This document shows, one piece after another, positions 45,118 through 58,134 of a stretch of DNA of 64,000 nt. Source of the stretch: Gracilaria gracilis (lineage: Eukaryota; Rhodophyta; Florideophyceae; Gracilariales; Gracilariaceae); the NCBI GenBank assembly GCA_030374805.1, contig JARGSG010000223.1:1-64000 (forward strand), read 5' to 3'. Under the pieces are notes generated by a model, which was given only the letters and a program-made list of their open reading frames with translations, was not told where the DNA came from and ran no database searches. A program made the translations under genes and the position numbers. Numbering within the stretch: the stretch's first letter is position 1; the number at the start of each line of letters is the position of its first letter.

Positions 45118-47470
45118 GTTTTCTACCTGAAGGTTTCAAGTTATTTTCTATTTTCGGAAAATGGCCATAAAATTTGGATATTCTTTGTGCAGTTTTACCA
45201 ATTCCTTAAATATTTGCATGCTTTGACAAAAGATATCCTTATACTCTTTGCATCTTTACAAATTTATGTTACTGTCCGTTTCAAATTTCCCTCTAAACAT
45301 CGAATATGGCCGATATATGGCGGGAATTTGTCTCAGATGTGGGACTTTCACTCCAAAATTGGATCAATATGTAACTGGTAAATATAAGTGCTTGTGCTTA
45401 CCGACATGTGTACAATCTGGCCACATTTTGGTCATATAAAGGGGAAATTATAAGTGTCTATCTTCGCTTGTTACACCTTCTCACAAAAATTGTGAGTCAA
45501 ATGGCCACATTTCGGTCATATTCGATTTTTCTAGAGAAAAGAGTTTAAACATGATCTGCTTACTGGAGTACAAGTGAAAGCGGTTATGGAAAACGAGTAT
45601 AACAGTACAGAGAGTATATGATTTTCAGTTAGAAACGTTGGGGATTCTTATTTATGTACATGGAGAAACGACAAAGCACATACGTTCGCAGAAGTCTTCT
45701 GCTGGAGGAAAACGACAATTTGAAGATTGCTGTTGGAGTAAGGTAAAGCCTACAAACTTATGATGAGTCCAACGGACGCTAATGGCTGGAAATGTTTGCC
45801 TGGAGAAATTTGTGTTCTAAAAATAAATACGCCAACGAGAATCCAAAATACGTCACAGTTTGTTCTAGTTCGTAATCTTATGGTAAGAAGCTATTGGGTT
45901 TTGACTTGAAAACAATGAACCATAAGAAATAGGGTTTGCCGCTCTTATGCAACACCTTTTTGCCAAGGCAAATTGCTGACTTTCTCAACTGGTACACCGT
46001 ACGCCTAGCCTGGCAGAGGCCCAGAAAATATGAGAACTTGCGGGTGATTTTCATATAAGATTCACCGTCCCATATTTGGTCCCTCATTGAAATCTGATAG
46101 AGGTGAAAGAACTGGATTATACTAATGCTGCATCATAATTCAGTCCGATACCTCCAGCTAGAGAATAAAACCCTAATGCAATGTATAGTTGGCTGCAAAC
46201 ATGGAATCTCAGTTATTCGCGAAAGATATTCGGATGTAATATTTTGTCAAGTCAAAGAAGAAGTAGTTGAGGTACGGGTTCCTGGTCTGAAAATGTTTCG
46301 CATGAAATGGTAAACATTCTATTTTTCTTTAATATTAAAACGAAATTTCTAATGGCATGCAACCATGCAGAATGAAACGATCTATGTTATTACAATCATG
46401 AAGACATATTGTCAGGTGGTACATTCGCTAATTTTGCAAAAAATTACGAGCTAAAGGGACGGCGAAGCCAATTAACTACTGGGATGTATTTCCAATGCGC
46501 AACGATGGCTATGGTTATACGTTACAAAGAAAAAATATATTTTCTAGATATGCGTAGAACATTTACTGGGGTTGTAGAGCAGATATGCAAAAGTTGGTCT
46601 TTCCCAGGGGCTCTGAACCTGTCAAATAGATTCTTTGGATGCTCCAAGATATCAGAGTAGCTAATGAATATACTGCTGTATACATAAAGCACATCGAATG
46701 GACATACCCTGAACTTCCAGTAGAAATCTCTTACGTTGCTCTTTGGGATATCAGTGGCAAATACAATGTTTCTCTGACAGATACCCTGGATAAGTTTGTG
46801 ATATGCTAGAAGTATCCCAACCCGATTATCAAGTAGACACCCAATGGGCGCCATTGTGTCTCATAGGAAAGTAAGCGAAGTACATTTCTTTTACGGTCCT
46901 CCATTATGATTAATCTTATACATCTCATAGGATTTATAAAACCGCAACTATTCCGAAGTTTGATATGCATTTTCATAAACATATAAACTTATACGTAGGG
47001 CGGTTTTCATGCTGGTGTCTATAAACTACGATTGGGAGACAAAGAAAAGGTCAAGGTGTCTACGGCTCTAGCATAATTTTGGCCGTTTCGCAGTTCCCTG
47101 TATTATTTGAAAGCAAACCGAAGATTGTTCATGGTAAGGGTATAATTAACAGTTTCCAGCGTCAAAACTTTTTTATCCTTCACAATAATAGTAGTAAAAC
47201 CGCTGCACGGTAGTGTCTTGATGAATGTGGGGAAAAAATATGTAGAAATGATTTGGAATAGAAAGGTAAAGGAACGGAAAGAAAACAACTTGTTCATGTC
47301 TCAGCCACCTTGTATACTAACGCTCAGTGAAGCGTAGTATTCAGAAAGTACTTGGAATATCTTCTTTATTCTCTCCAGTCATATTTCGATATTGCAGTAC
47401 AAAGCATTTCAGAATTGTGACTAACGTAAAATCAATGTAATCAAGATAGACGCTTCGCAGAATGGAAATC
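45118..47470. other. Tail of B1, unassigned, conserved with A units
   Basis: This is the B version of the A second half. It begins with the ATATGGCC motif cluster (45,304-45,440). Small frames conserved in B2 and B3 are a 69-codon minus frame (45878-46087), a 62-codon plus frame (46125-46313, open reading start not proven) and the 110-codon minus ATG frame (46522-46854). No family recognised. Confidence 0.4.
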
Positions 47471-47550
47471 ATGAATGATTGGACGAGAATATCTAAACGT
47501 GAGATAAATCTATCATGGGAGAGGTGTGAGAGAGAGAGAGCTGCCAGTAA

Positions 47551-47558
47551 TATAAATA
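47551..47558 (+). promoter_or_regulatory. TATA box of unit B2
   Basis: TATAAATA 65 bp before the ATG at 47616. Confidence 0.65.
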
Positions 47559-47615
47559 CGGTCTTAGAAGAACCACCCTCCACCATACTGCCCTCTCTCT
47601 AATACTCTTTTCCTC

Positions 47616-48680
47616 ATGATTCTAAAGGTTTCTTGTCTCCTATTCTATCTTGAGGGTGTCGGTTGTCCTATATCTCACAGTCGCTCTTGCTACCATGACC
47701 CTCAAGCGTCTTAAGCTTTCATTTCCTCTCCCGCCTCTCCATTTTTCCCGCTTTTATCATCTTCACGCGTAATAGCTTTCATCGCCCATATCTCACTAAC
47801 CATCGTCAATATTCACCAAAGATTCGGCTTCCGTGTAGACCACACATCAGCAACTGCTCCCACACCAGAATCAATCTAGATATTTACAAATTACTAACCT
47901 TCCTAATTAAATTCTCCATAACATCATTTCTATCACCGGTGCTGATTGGACGCAGATGCGCACCGCCTCTTGTCTTGGCGGAGTCCGAGCCCGATTCAGT
48001 CAACTTTTACATTTCATAAACTAGCCTGTCTTTTCATATATTATTAATATTGTAACATGGAAGCTCTTTGACTATGGTGTTAAAGAAGGAGAGTGCGCTT
48101 TGAACTCGATTGTCTCAGCGACCACCAATCTGAAAGTACTCAGTATCACTAGGATTTCAGCAGGCTCCTCATTCATGTAAAACTCCCAGTTATACTGAAA
48201 ACTTTGTGATTAGTAGTACCTGAAACAATCTAGTTTAAAGCGCGCTCTCCGTCTTTAACGTCATAGTCAGGAAGCGCCCATGTTAAACCACTTGTAATAT
48301 GTGGTAAATCCAGTAAATACGTGCAATGTAAAATTGACGGAACTGGGCGCAGACTCTCCCAAGACGATAGGCCGTGCAAATCTGTTTCCGATGGTCACAC
48401 GTGAAAGAAATGATGTGCAGCAGAACTTCATCCTCAAGGTCAGTCATGTTTATATAACACCAGGATTCCTCTCGATATTTGAACCTGAATGGCCTTCCTG
48501 ATGATATTCTCCAGCACATCGTTTCTCTCACTGGTGACCATGAAACACAAATGCGCACGGCCTGCCTTCTCTGAAGAGTCTGCGCCCGGTTCCGTTAACT
48601 TTTACATTGCATGTACTTACGTGGTTCATCACATATTACAAATGATGTAGCAAGGACGATTTCTGACTACGACATTGTAA
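47616..48680. pseudogene. F-box triplet of B2 (plus, minus, plus)
   Basis: The plus copy from the ATG at 47616 gives a 29-codon hydrophobic-to-basic start (MILKVSCLLFYLEGVGCP) and a stop. Its F-box part reads LPN followed by a stop (about 47,900-48,153). The inverted copy at 48188-48483 reads NMTDLEDEVLLHIISFTCDH and ICTAYRLGRVCAQFRQ before losing frame. The third copy (48,484-48,680) reads LNGLPDDILQHIVSLTGDH and MRTACLL followed by a stop. The arrangement is identical to B1, so the triplet predates the B duplications. Confidence 0.6.
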
Positions 48681-48893
48681 ATGACATTTTCGGCGCAAGA
48701 TCAGAAACGGCGCGGGTGGTGACAGACCCTGGGGAGGAAATAGAAACGTAGCTCGAGAGTACCAGGTCAAAGGGGTCAAAACAGACCACCTTAGCTCAGT
48801 AGCCTGTAAAACAAGTACCAAAATGACAATAACTCAACACCTGGAAACGAACAGCAACACGACCACCCAAAACGAACACGATACAATAAACTT

Positions 48894-49400
48894 TCAGGTG
48901 CAGTCAGCCGAACTGGGAGTCATATAAAACCGCAGACCAACTGAAACCTCTGACTGGGAAGGAGGCTGCGATAAATGTGATAAAATAGACAAAAGCCAAC
49001 ACGCATGAAACAAATCAGATTCTAATGCGCAGCTCAAGTCCTTCTGCGAAGCATAAAATATGTTCCACGATAGAGCTAGTGCAGCACAGCTGAATGAACA
49101 GATAGATACTTCAAACACAATAGCGAACGATAGTGAATTGCTGACATGAAGAGAGAGTAGAATGTTCAGAGTGACGTGCTGGTTGCAACGTGGTAAATCA
49201 ATACAAATCAATTGATAGATATCAAACAGCTCACGGGCGACCAGGACTCTAGGTCCGACACGGAGATTTTGAAAATGAAGAGGTAAACTTGACCCAAGAC
49301 GAACAACAAACGCTAGCAGTGTGCGGTTCAAGTAACGATGTGAAGCACAAAGGAAGAAACGCAACACAAGAATAAAAGAGAGCGCGGGAGACCAAACCAC
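48894..49400 (-). CDS. 168-codon open frame upstream of the second F-box-like gene
   Basis: An uninterrupted minus-strand frame beginning with GTG, not ATG. It has hydrophobic segments (ALSFILVLRFFLCAS near the start) and no recognised domain. B1 and B3 have the same sequence, with frames broken or shifted. It may be chance in a low-complexity region. Head-to-head with the next gene. Confidence 0.2.
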   Translation of the reverse strand: MVWSPALSFILVLRFFLCASHRYLNRTLLAFVVRLGSSLPLHFQNLRVGPRVLVARELFDIYQLICIDLPRCNQHVTLNILLSLHVSNSLSFAIVFEVSICSFSCAALALSWNIFYASQKDLSCALESDLFHACWLLSILSHLSQPPSQSEVSVGLRFYMTPSSADCT

Positions 49401-49639
49401 AATGCAAGGTAGAAAAGGGGAAAGAATGAATGATGGAAAAGGGAAGCGCTGACTGTGCTCAATGATGGGATAGGTTGCAAATGGAGGGGATGGTCTGCCC
49501 CGAGTTGAGTCGTTCGTGATGTTTCGAACTCGGGGGTTTTATATAGGCAAATGTATTATTACATAGCTTCCATTCATGCATATGACATGTCCTCAAAATA
49601 CCCAAATATCTAGCGTTGGAAGGGGAGCATGTCCGGGAG

Positions 49640-50178
49640 ATGACCTTCCAGCAGGCATTGTCTGGTGATTTCTCTTTGACATTTTGTTCCAGCTCACCAT
49701 GTCTTCTGAAGTACAGGTTGCACCATTTCACCTTGCCAGCGTGAAGTCTTTGGCTGCGCCTAAGGAGGCTGCCTGGTATGTGTATTAGTGCAAGTAGGGT
49801 GGAAGCTGCAGCAGTTCTGCGTGTTCACAATTTGTTAATACACTGCTGTCATCGACACCATTTGCCCAGATGCTGTCAACACAGCCTAAGTACCGTAGTC
49901 CAGGGCGCATGATAGATTTGGCAGCTATACGGAGGAAGTGGTATATTGGATGGTAGCGGCAATGCCAGGCCGTTGGAAATGAAATGAGGGGTTTATTGCA
50001 CAGTTTGTTGGCGTTGCGCGCCGACGGCGGATTCCGTTGGGAGTCGTGCGGCTCCCGTGCAGAGCTGCATGAAGCCTATGTGAGGATGACGGTTGCTGAG
50101 TGCATCTACGGGGCTGGGTATAGGCTATGGTGCCGGTCCATGTACGTTGGTGTTATCGAAATGCTAGTTTTGGTATAA
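49640..50178 (+). pseudogene. Second F-box-like gene, copy B2
   Basis: A TATATAGG box at 49540-49547 precedes the ATG at 49640 by 100 bp. Relative to B1, exon 1 lacks one base after LSGD, so the F-box-like frame is lost after 12 codons. The donor (GTATGT at 49776) and acceptor (acag at 49884) are kept. The exon 2 frame MRGLLHSLLALRADGGFRWE is open to a stop at 50176-50178. Pseudogene by this one-base loss. Confidence 0.45.
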
Positions 50179-50601
50179 AAAATGAAGGAAATGAAATTAT
50201 CGGAAACGGGATCTTTTATCCAAACGTGAATGTGCCTAGTTTCCGAAAATATTTTCACATTTTTACTTGTGCTAGTTCTCGTGAAAGGAATCATTCACGA
50301 TTATTTCCATCATTGCTAATTTGGAAGGAAGAGAAACTGGCATGTTGCATCCTTTTATGCTAGTTTCCGAACCACATGTGTTTGTGTTTGTGGCACATAA
50401 TTAGAACTTTATGGCAGCAAATAGGTATATATACATAGATAGCTGCTCATGGAATAAGTTTAGAAGAATACAAAAGCACGTAATAGAAACCCTCTATAGA
50501 GGAATAGCACATATACTCAACACCTCTCATATCACTCTCTCATGAATATCTGGTTTTCCCGCAAGTCAAAGAATGCTTGCCGTCGTATCATCCGGCCAAT
50601 C

Positions 50602-52604
50602 TCAGTCTCCAAAGTTCTTCCACAATCTCATAGCCGGCTGCATCATATGCATATCTACTTCCAGCGCATTGGCCTGAAAACTTATGTCCCTTCTTCTCTT
50701 CACAGTGCAAGCTTCTTCTTTATATCTCTCCAGTGGTTTGTCTTTGTGCAGGTCATGAAAGTTGCGCCACCTAGTGACATATTTTATGGCGCCCTCATCT
50801 GCACATGCCCTTGATGGGCAAGAGACAACTATCATAACCACATTGGTTACCCAATTCCTGTCTCCAACGCTTCCATCTCTGATAACTCTTCCCCGCGATT
50901 TGGTCTCATCTTATCTTCTCCAATCGTTGGCTCCATTCAAGTCCTCCACCAGACCTATGCCGCACCCCATTAAATTTTCTTCTATACTTGCGTTTCCTTA
51001 CATTATACCTGAAAAGTTTCTACCGTGATCCTGGCACGAAGGCGTATATCCCCAATAAATTGTATCACCCATTCCGTATATTCGTTCTAAATCAGTCACT
51101 CATACGCTCTTTCACTTTATCACTTCTCTTCCATAACGATCATCGCTCCATCTTCCTCACCATCACTACCCTTCACCACTCCCGTCTTTCTTACTTCGTC
51201 CAATGTGTCTAGCCAAACTACTATAAACCGACTTCTATGGATGACAAGCAGGTATGTGGCAATCTAAAAGCCCCCGATTCTTCGCGCCAGATGCTCAATA
51301 AAATATTCTTCCACTATCTCTAAGTAAATGTTCTTGCTTGAAGGCATCTAGAGCCCTATCGTCACAAATACCCAGAATTCTGTGACAAGCTTCTCGTATT
51401 TCTCTCCAGGAAAATATTGCTATCAAAATCTTCTGCATGCTCGCCCTTCACCAACTCTCATCCCATGCTACAATGATTATCTGCTTTACGTTCTTTGGTA
51501 GTACTTTCCATACCATATTGAGGACAATACCTACTTTTGGCTTCATCTTCCCACTCCCTCCTTCATTGTTTTCACGACACATCTAATCCAGGTATCCATT
51601 CCCGCAAGACTCTTCACATGGCCCTCCCCGTACTGTATTTTACCTTCGATTTTGGTCTCTAGAGGGTATCCTATAAACTCCCTCAACACTGCCACAGCCA
51701 TTCCCTTTTTGATATACGCATCTTCTTTTTCAAACCTTAAACCATCAACCTCCTTGGATGCATACTACGGAAGACCTTTCAACCCTTGCAATTTCGATGT
51801 ACCCAACCCACTTAATCCATCCTCTTACTCACATCAACTCGAACTGCGCCGCTTCTTTCTGGTTATGCACCTCTGCGCTAAGCCCATTCCCCTAAATTCA
51901 TTTGGCCCACCTGGCAATGGAATCATAACCAAGCTTCGAAAAAGTCCTTTACGTACAGTTTTTGTGTAAAACTGAATCAAATCGCTTTATTTCAGCTTCA
52001 TCCGTTGCCTGAGATATTGTCAGCGCTCAAATGCTGCCCGAAATCTTCCTTCCTCGCGGCATTCCGTATCTTCTTTCACTTATTTGACTTTATTTCGATC
52101 TCCAATAGGCTCTTCGATAACGCACCACTTCCACCCTCCGGCCAAGGTATATACAGCCTCATCTCATATGCTATGTGAAATAGGCTCCTAAGTGCGATCT
52201 TCTCCCGCCGACTACAAGTACTCCTTCTCACTTTTTTCAACACTGACTCATTAGTACCTGCAGCACCTCTTCACCTTTTCCTTGTCGAGTCAAAGCTCCA
52301 AGAACTCCGGCTTCGCGAAATGAAGAATTCTATCATACACGGTTCTCTTCAACCCATAAAAACATGCCTTCACTCTAATGTCATACTTCTGACCCCTCCC
52401 TTGGCTTGCTATTCGTCCCTGGCGTTCCCTTTCTACAGCCCGCCCACGGCAGTCTCCAACATCTACATGAATTGCAGATCTCATCTTTCTCTTCAATACA
52501 CACAATTCAACCCCGTTCTTTTCCAGATACATGTGCCCTCTTTGTCTGAGGAGCTTGAGGTATTTGGAGCTGGACATGACCAAGTGTCGCGAATTGCACT
52601 GCAA
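50602..52604 (-). pseudogene. Decayed minus-strand coding block, copy B2
   Basis: Same pieces as in B1: 52290-52604 (KYLKLLRQRGHMYLEKNG) and 50602-50841 (WRNFHDLHKDKPLERYKEEA, ending MRLWKNFGD). Nine of 104 residues of the first piece differ from B1. Decayed in the middle. Confidence 0.4.
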
Positions 52605-52647
52605 AACACGCTTGCTTCCTATTTTTGACTCTCACACTACTCCACCT

Positions 52648-55001
52648 GTTTTCTATCTGAACGTTTCAAGTTATTTTCTATTTTCGGAAAATGGCCATAA
52701 AATTTGGATATTCTTTGTGCAGTTTTACCAACTCCTTAAATATTTGCATGCTTTGACAAAAGATATCCTTATACTCTTTGCATCTTTACAAATTTATGTT
52801 ACCGTCCGTTTCAAATTTCCCTCTAAACATTGAATATGGCCGATATATGGCGGGAATCTGTCTGAGATGTGGGACTTTCACTCCAAAATTGGATCAATAT
52901 GTAACTGGTAAATATAAATGCTTGTGCTTACCGACATGTGTACAATCTGGCCACATTTTGGTCATATAAAGGGGAAATTATAAGTGTCTATCTTCGCTTG
53001 TTACACCTTCTCACAAAAATTGTGAGTCAAATGGCCACATTTCGGTCATATTCGATTTTTCTAGAGAAAAGAGTTTAAACATGATCTGCTTACTGGAGTA
53101 CAAGTGAAAGCGGTTATGGAAAACGAGTATAACAGTACAGAGAGTATATGATTTTCAGTTAGAAACGTTGGGGATTCTTATTTATGTACATGGAGAAACG
53201 ACAAAGCACATACGTTCGCAGAAGTCTTCTGCTGGAGGAAAACGACAATTTGAAGATTGCTGTTGGAGTAAGGTAAAGCCTACAAACTTATGATGAGTCC
53301 AACGGACGCTAATGGCTGGAAATGTTTGCCTGGAGAAATTTGTGTTCTAAAAATAAATACGCCAACGAGAATCCAAAATACGTCACAGTTTGTTCTAGTT
53401 CGTAATCTTATGGTAAGAAGCTATTGGGTTTTGACTTGAAAACAATGAACCATAAGAAATAGGGTTTGCCGCTCTTATGCAACACCTTTTTGCCAAGGCA
53501 AATTGCTGACTTTCTCAACTGGTACACCGTACGCCTAGCCTGGCAGAGGCCCAGAAAATATGAGAACTTGCGGGTGATTTTCATATAAGATTCACCGTCC
53601 CATATTTGGTCCCTCATTGAAATCTGATAGAGGTGAAAGAACTGGATTATACTAATGCTGCATCATAATTCAGTCCGATACCTCCAGCTAGAGAATAAAA
53701 CTCTAATGCAATGTATAGTTGGCTGCAAACATGGAATCTCAGTTATTCGCGAAAGATATTCGGATGTAATATTTTGTCAAGTCAAAGAAGAAGTAGTTGA
53801 GGTACGGGTTCCTGGTCTGAAAATGTTTCGCATGAAATGGTAAACATTCTATTTTTCTTTAATATTAAAACGAAATTTCTAATGGCATGCAACCATGCAG
53901 AATGAAACGATCTATGTTATTACAATCATGAAGACATATTGTCAGGTGGTACATTCGCTAATTTTGCAAAAAATTACGAGCTAAAGGGACGGCGAAGCCA
54001 ATTAACTACTGGGATGTATTTCCAATGCGCAACGATGGCTATGGTTATACGTTACAAAGAAAAAATATATTTTCTAGATATGCGTAGAACATTTACTGGG
54101 GATGTAGAGCAGATATGCAAAAGTTGGTCTTTCCCAGGGGCTCTGAACCTGTCAAATAGATTCTTTGGATGCTCCAAGATATCAGGGTAGCTAATGAATA
54201 TACTGCTGTATACATAAAGCACATCGAATGGACATACCCTGAACTTCAAGTAGAAATCTCTTACGTTGCTCTTTGGGATATCAGTGGCAAATACAATGTT
54301 TCTCTGACAGATACCCTGGATAAGTTTGTGATATGCTAGAAGTATCCCAACCCGATTATCAAGTAGACACCCAATGGGCGCCATTGTGTCTCATAGGAAA
54401 GTAAGCGAAGTACATTTCTTTTACGGTCCTCCATTATGATTAATCTTATACATCTCATAGGATTTATAAAAACGCAACTATTCCGAAGTTTGATATGAAT
54501 TTTCATAAACATATAAACTTATTCGTAGGGCGATTTTCATGCTGGTGTCTATAAACTACGATTGGGAGACAAAGAAAAGGTCAAGGTGTCTACGGCTCTA
54601 GCATAATTTTTGGCCGTTTCGCAGTTCCCTGTATTATTTGAAAGCAAACCGAAGATTGTTCATGGTAAGGGTATAATTAACAGTTTCCAGCGTCAAAACT
54701 TTTTTATCCTTCACAATAATAGTTGTAAAACCTCTGCACGGTAGTGTCTTGATGAATGTGGGGAAAAAATATGTAGAAATGATTTGGAATAGAAAGGTAA
54801 AGGAACGGAAAGAAAACAACTTGTTCATGTCTCAGCCACCTTGTATACTAACGCTCAGTGAAGCGTAGTATTCAGAAAGTACTTGGAATATCTTCTTTAT
54901 TCTCTCCAGTCATATTTCGATATTGCAGTACAAAGCATTTCAGAATTGTGACTAACGTAAAATCAATGTAATCAAGATAGACGCTTCGCAGAATGGAAAT
55001 C
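52648..55001. other. Tail of B2, unassigned
   Basis: Nearly identical to 45118-47470. The conserved minus frames are at 53408-53617 and 54052-54384 (110 codons, ATG). Confidence 0.4.
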
Positions 55002-55081
55002 ATGAATGATTGGACGAGAATATCTAAACGTGAGATAAATCTATCATGGGAGAGGTGTGAGAGAGAGAAAGCTGCCAGTAA

Positions 55082-55089
55082 TATAAATA
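55082..55089 (+). promoter_or_regulatory. TATA box of unit B3
   Basis: TATAAATA 65 bp before the ATG at 55147. Confidence 0.65.
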
Positions 55090-55146
55090 CGGTCTTAGAA
55101 GAAGCACCCTCCACCATACTGCCCTCTCTCTAATACTCTTTTCCTC

Positions 55147-56215
55147 ATGATTCTAAAGGTTTCTTGTCTCCTATTCTATCTTGAGGGTGTCGGTTGTCCT
55201 ATATCTCACAGTCGCTCTTGCTACCATGACCCTCAAGCGTCTTAAGCTTTCATTTCCTCTCCTGCCTCTCCATTTTTCCCGCTTTCATCATCTTCACGCG
55301 TAATAGCTTTCATCGCCCATATCTCACTAACCATCGTCAATATTCACCAAAGATTCGGCTTCCGTGTAGACCACACATCAGCAACTGCTCCCACACCAGA
55401 ATCAATCTAGATATTTACAAATTACTAACCTTCCTAATTAAATTCTCCATAACATCATTTCTATCACCGGTGCTGATTGGACGCAGATGCGCACCGCCTC
55501 TTGTCTTGGCGGAGTCCGAGCCCGATTCAGTCAACTTTTACATTTCATAAACTAGCCTGTCTTTTCATATATTATTAATATTGTAACATGGAAGCTCTTT
55601 GACTATGGTGTTAAAGAAGGAGAGTGCGCTTTGAACTCGATTGTCTCAGCGACCACCAATCTGAAAGTACTCAGTATCACTAGGATTTCTGCAGGCTCTT
55701 CATTCATGTAAAACTCCCAGTTATACTGAAAACTTTGTGATTGGTAGTACCTGAAACAATCTATTTTAAAGCGCGCTCTCCGTCTTTAACGTCATAGTCA
55801 GAAAGCGCCCAGGTTAAACCACTTGTAATATGTGGTAAATCCAGTAAATACGTGCAATGTAAAATTGACGGAACTGGGCGCAGACTCTCCCAAGAAGATA
55901 GGCCGTGCAAATCTGTTTCCGATGGTCACACGTGAAAGAAATGATGTGCAGCAGAACTTCATCCTCAAGGTCAGTCATGTTTATATAACACCAGGATTCC
56001 TCTCGATATTTGAACCTGAATGGCCTTCCTGATGATATTCTCCAGCACATCGTTTCTCTCACTGGTGACCATGAAACACAAATGCGCACGGCCTGCCTTC
56101 TCTGAAGATTCTGCGCCCGGTTCCGTTAACTTTTACATTGCATGTACTTACGTGGTTCATCACATATTACAAATGATGTAGCAAGGACGATTTCTGACTA
56201 CGACATTGTAAATGA
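55147..56215. pseudogene. F-box triplet of B3 (plus, minus, plus)
   Basis: Same as B2: plus relic from the ATG at 55147, inverted copy at about 55,719-56,014 and third fragment to about 56,215. The inverted copy has TAYLLGRV where B1 and B2 have TAYRLGRV, changing a residue otherwise constant among the copies. Confidence 0.6.
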
Positions 56216-57172
56216 CATTTTCGGCGCAAGATCAGAAACGGCGCGGGTGGTGACAGACCCTGGGGAGGAAATAGAAACGTAGCTCGAGAGTACCAGGTCA
56301 AAGGGGTCAAAACAGACCACCTTAGCTCAGTAGCCTGTAAAACAAGTACCAAAATGACAATAACTCAACACCTGGAAACGAACAGCAACACGACCACCCA
56401 AAACGAACACGATACAATAAACTTTCAGGTGCAGTCAGCCGAACTGGGAGTCATATAAAACCGCAGACCAACTGAAACCTCTGGCTGGGAAGGAGGCTGC
56501 GATAAATGTGATAAAATAGACAAAAGCCAACATGCATGAAACAAATCAGATTCTAATGCGCAGCTCAAGTCCTTCTGCGAAGCATAAAATATGTTCCACG
56601 ATAGAGCTAGTGCAGCACAGCTGAATGAACAGATAGATACTTCAAACAAAATAGCGAACGATAGTGAATTGCTGACATGAAGAGAGAGTAGAATGTTCAG
56701 AGTGACGTGCTGGGTGCAACGTGGCAAATCAATACAAATCAATTGATAGATATCAAACAGCTCACGGGCGACCAGGACTCTAGGTCCGACACGGAGATTT
56801 TGAAATGAAGAGGTAAACTTGAACCAAGACGAACAACAAACGCTAGCAGTGTGCGGTTCAAGTAACGATGTGAAGCACAAAGGAAGAAACGCAACACAAG
56901 AATAAAAGAGAGCGCGGGAGACCAAACCACAATGCAAGGTAGAAAAGGGGAAAGAATGAATGATGGAAAAGGGAAGCGCTGACTGTGCTCAATGATGGGA
57001 TAGGTTGCAAATGGAGGGGATGGTCTGCCCCGAGTTGAGTCGTTCGTGATGTTTCGAACTCGGGGGGGTTTTATATAGGCAAATGGTATTATTACATAGC
57101 TTCCATTCATGCATATGACATGTCCTCAAAATACCCGAATATCTAGCGTTGGAAGGGGAGCATGTCCGGGAG

Positions 57173-57711
57173 ATGACCTTCCAGCAGGCATTGTCTGGTG
57201 ATTTCTCTTTGACATTTTGTTCCAGCTCACCATGTCTTCTGAAGTACAGGTTGCACCATTTCACCTTGCCAGCGTGAAGTCTTTGGCTGCGCCTAAGGAG
57301 GCTGCCTGGTATGTGTATTAGTGCAAGTAGGGTGGAAGCTGCAGCAGTTCTGCGTGTTCACAATTTGTTAATACACTGCTGTCATCGACACCATTTGCCC
57401 AGATGCTGTCAACACAGCCTAAGTACCGTAGTTCAGGGCGCATGATAGATTTGTCAGCTATACGGAGGAAGTGGTATATTGGATGGTAGCGGCAATGCCA
57501 GGCCGTTGGAAATGAAATGAGGGGTTTATTGCACAGTTTGTTGGCGTTGCGCGCCGACGGCGGATTCCGTTGGGAGTCGTGCGCCTTCCGTGCAGAGCTG
57601 CATGAAGCCTATGTGAGGATGACGGTTGCTGAGTGCATCTACGGGGCTGGGTATAGGCTATGGTGCCGGTCCATGTACGTTGGTGTTATCGAAATGCTAG
57701 TTTTGGTATAA
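57173..57711 (+). pseudogene. Second F-box-like gene, copy B3
   Basis: TATATAGG at 57072-57079, ATG at 57173. It shares the one-base loss in exon 1 with B2. Exon 2 is open from 57517 to the stop at 57711. Confidence 0.45.
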
Positions 57712-58134
57712 AAAATGAAGGAAATGAAATTATCGGAAACGGGATCTTTTATCCAAACGTGAATGTGCCTAGTTTCCGAAAATATTTTCACATTTTTACT
57801 TGTGCTAGTTCTCGTGAAAGGAATCATTCACGATTATTTCCATCATTGCTAATTTGGAAGGAAGAGAAACTGGCATGTTGCATCCTTTTATGCTAGTTTC
57901 CGAACCACATGTGTTTGTGTTTGTGGCACATAATTAGAACTTTATGGCAGCAAATAGGTATATATACATAGATAGCTGCTCATGGAATAAGTTTAGAAGA
58001 ATACAAAAGCACGTAATAGAAACCCTCTATAGAGAAATAGCACATATACTCAACACCTCTCATATCACTCTCTCATGAATATCTGGTTTTCCCGCAAGTC
58101 AAAGAATGCTTGCCGTCGTATCATCCGGCCAATC

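Larger units (their letters stand above)
27954..47470 (+). repeat. Tandem unit B1, interrupted by a second Ty3/gypsy element
   Basis: Without the gypsy element (33244-45112) and its target duplication this unit is about 7.64 kb, against 7,531 and 7,534 bp for B2 and B3. Its part left of the element differs from B2 by many substitutions and small indels. Its part right of the element (45118-47470) is nearly identical to B2. The ends of the unit resemble the A units, while the middle of about 4.4 kb is B-specific. Confidence 0.88.
47471..55001 (+). repeat. Tandem unit B2 (7,531 bp)
   Basis: A full B unit, nearly identical to B3 throughout; several small reading frames have identical or almost identical translations. 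In order it holds promoter and F-box relic, inverted F-box copy, third F-box piece, a second F-box-like gene, a minus-strand decayed coding block, and the conserved unassigned tail shared with A units. The gypsy-2 empty site is at 52643-52647. Confidence 0.92.
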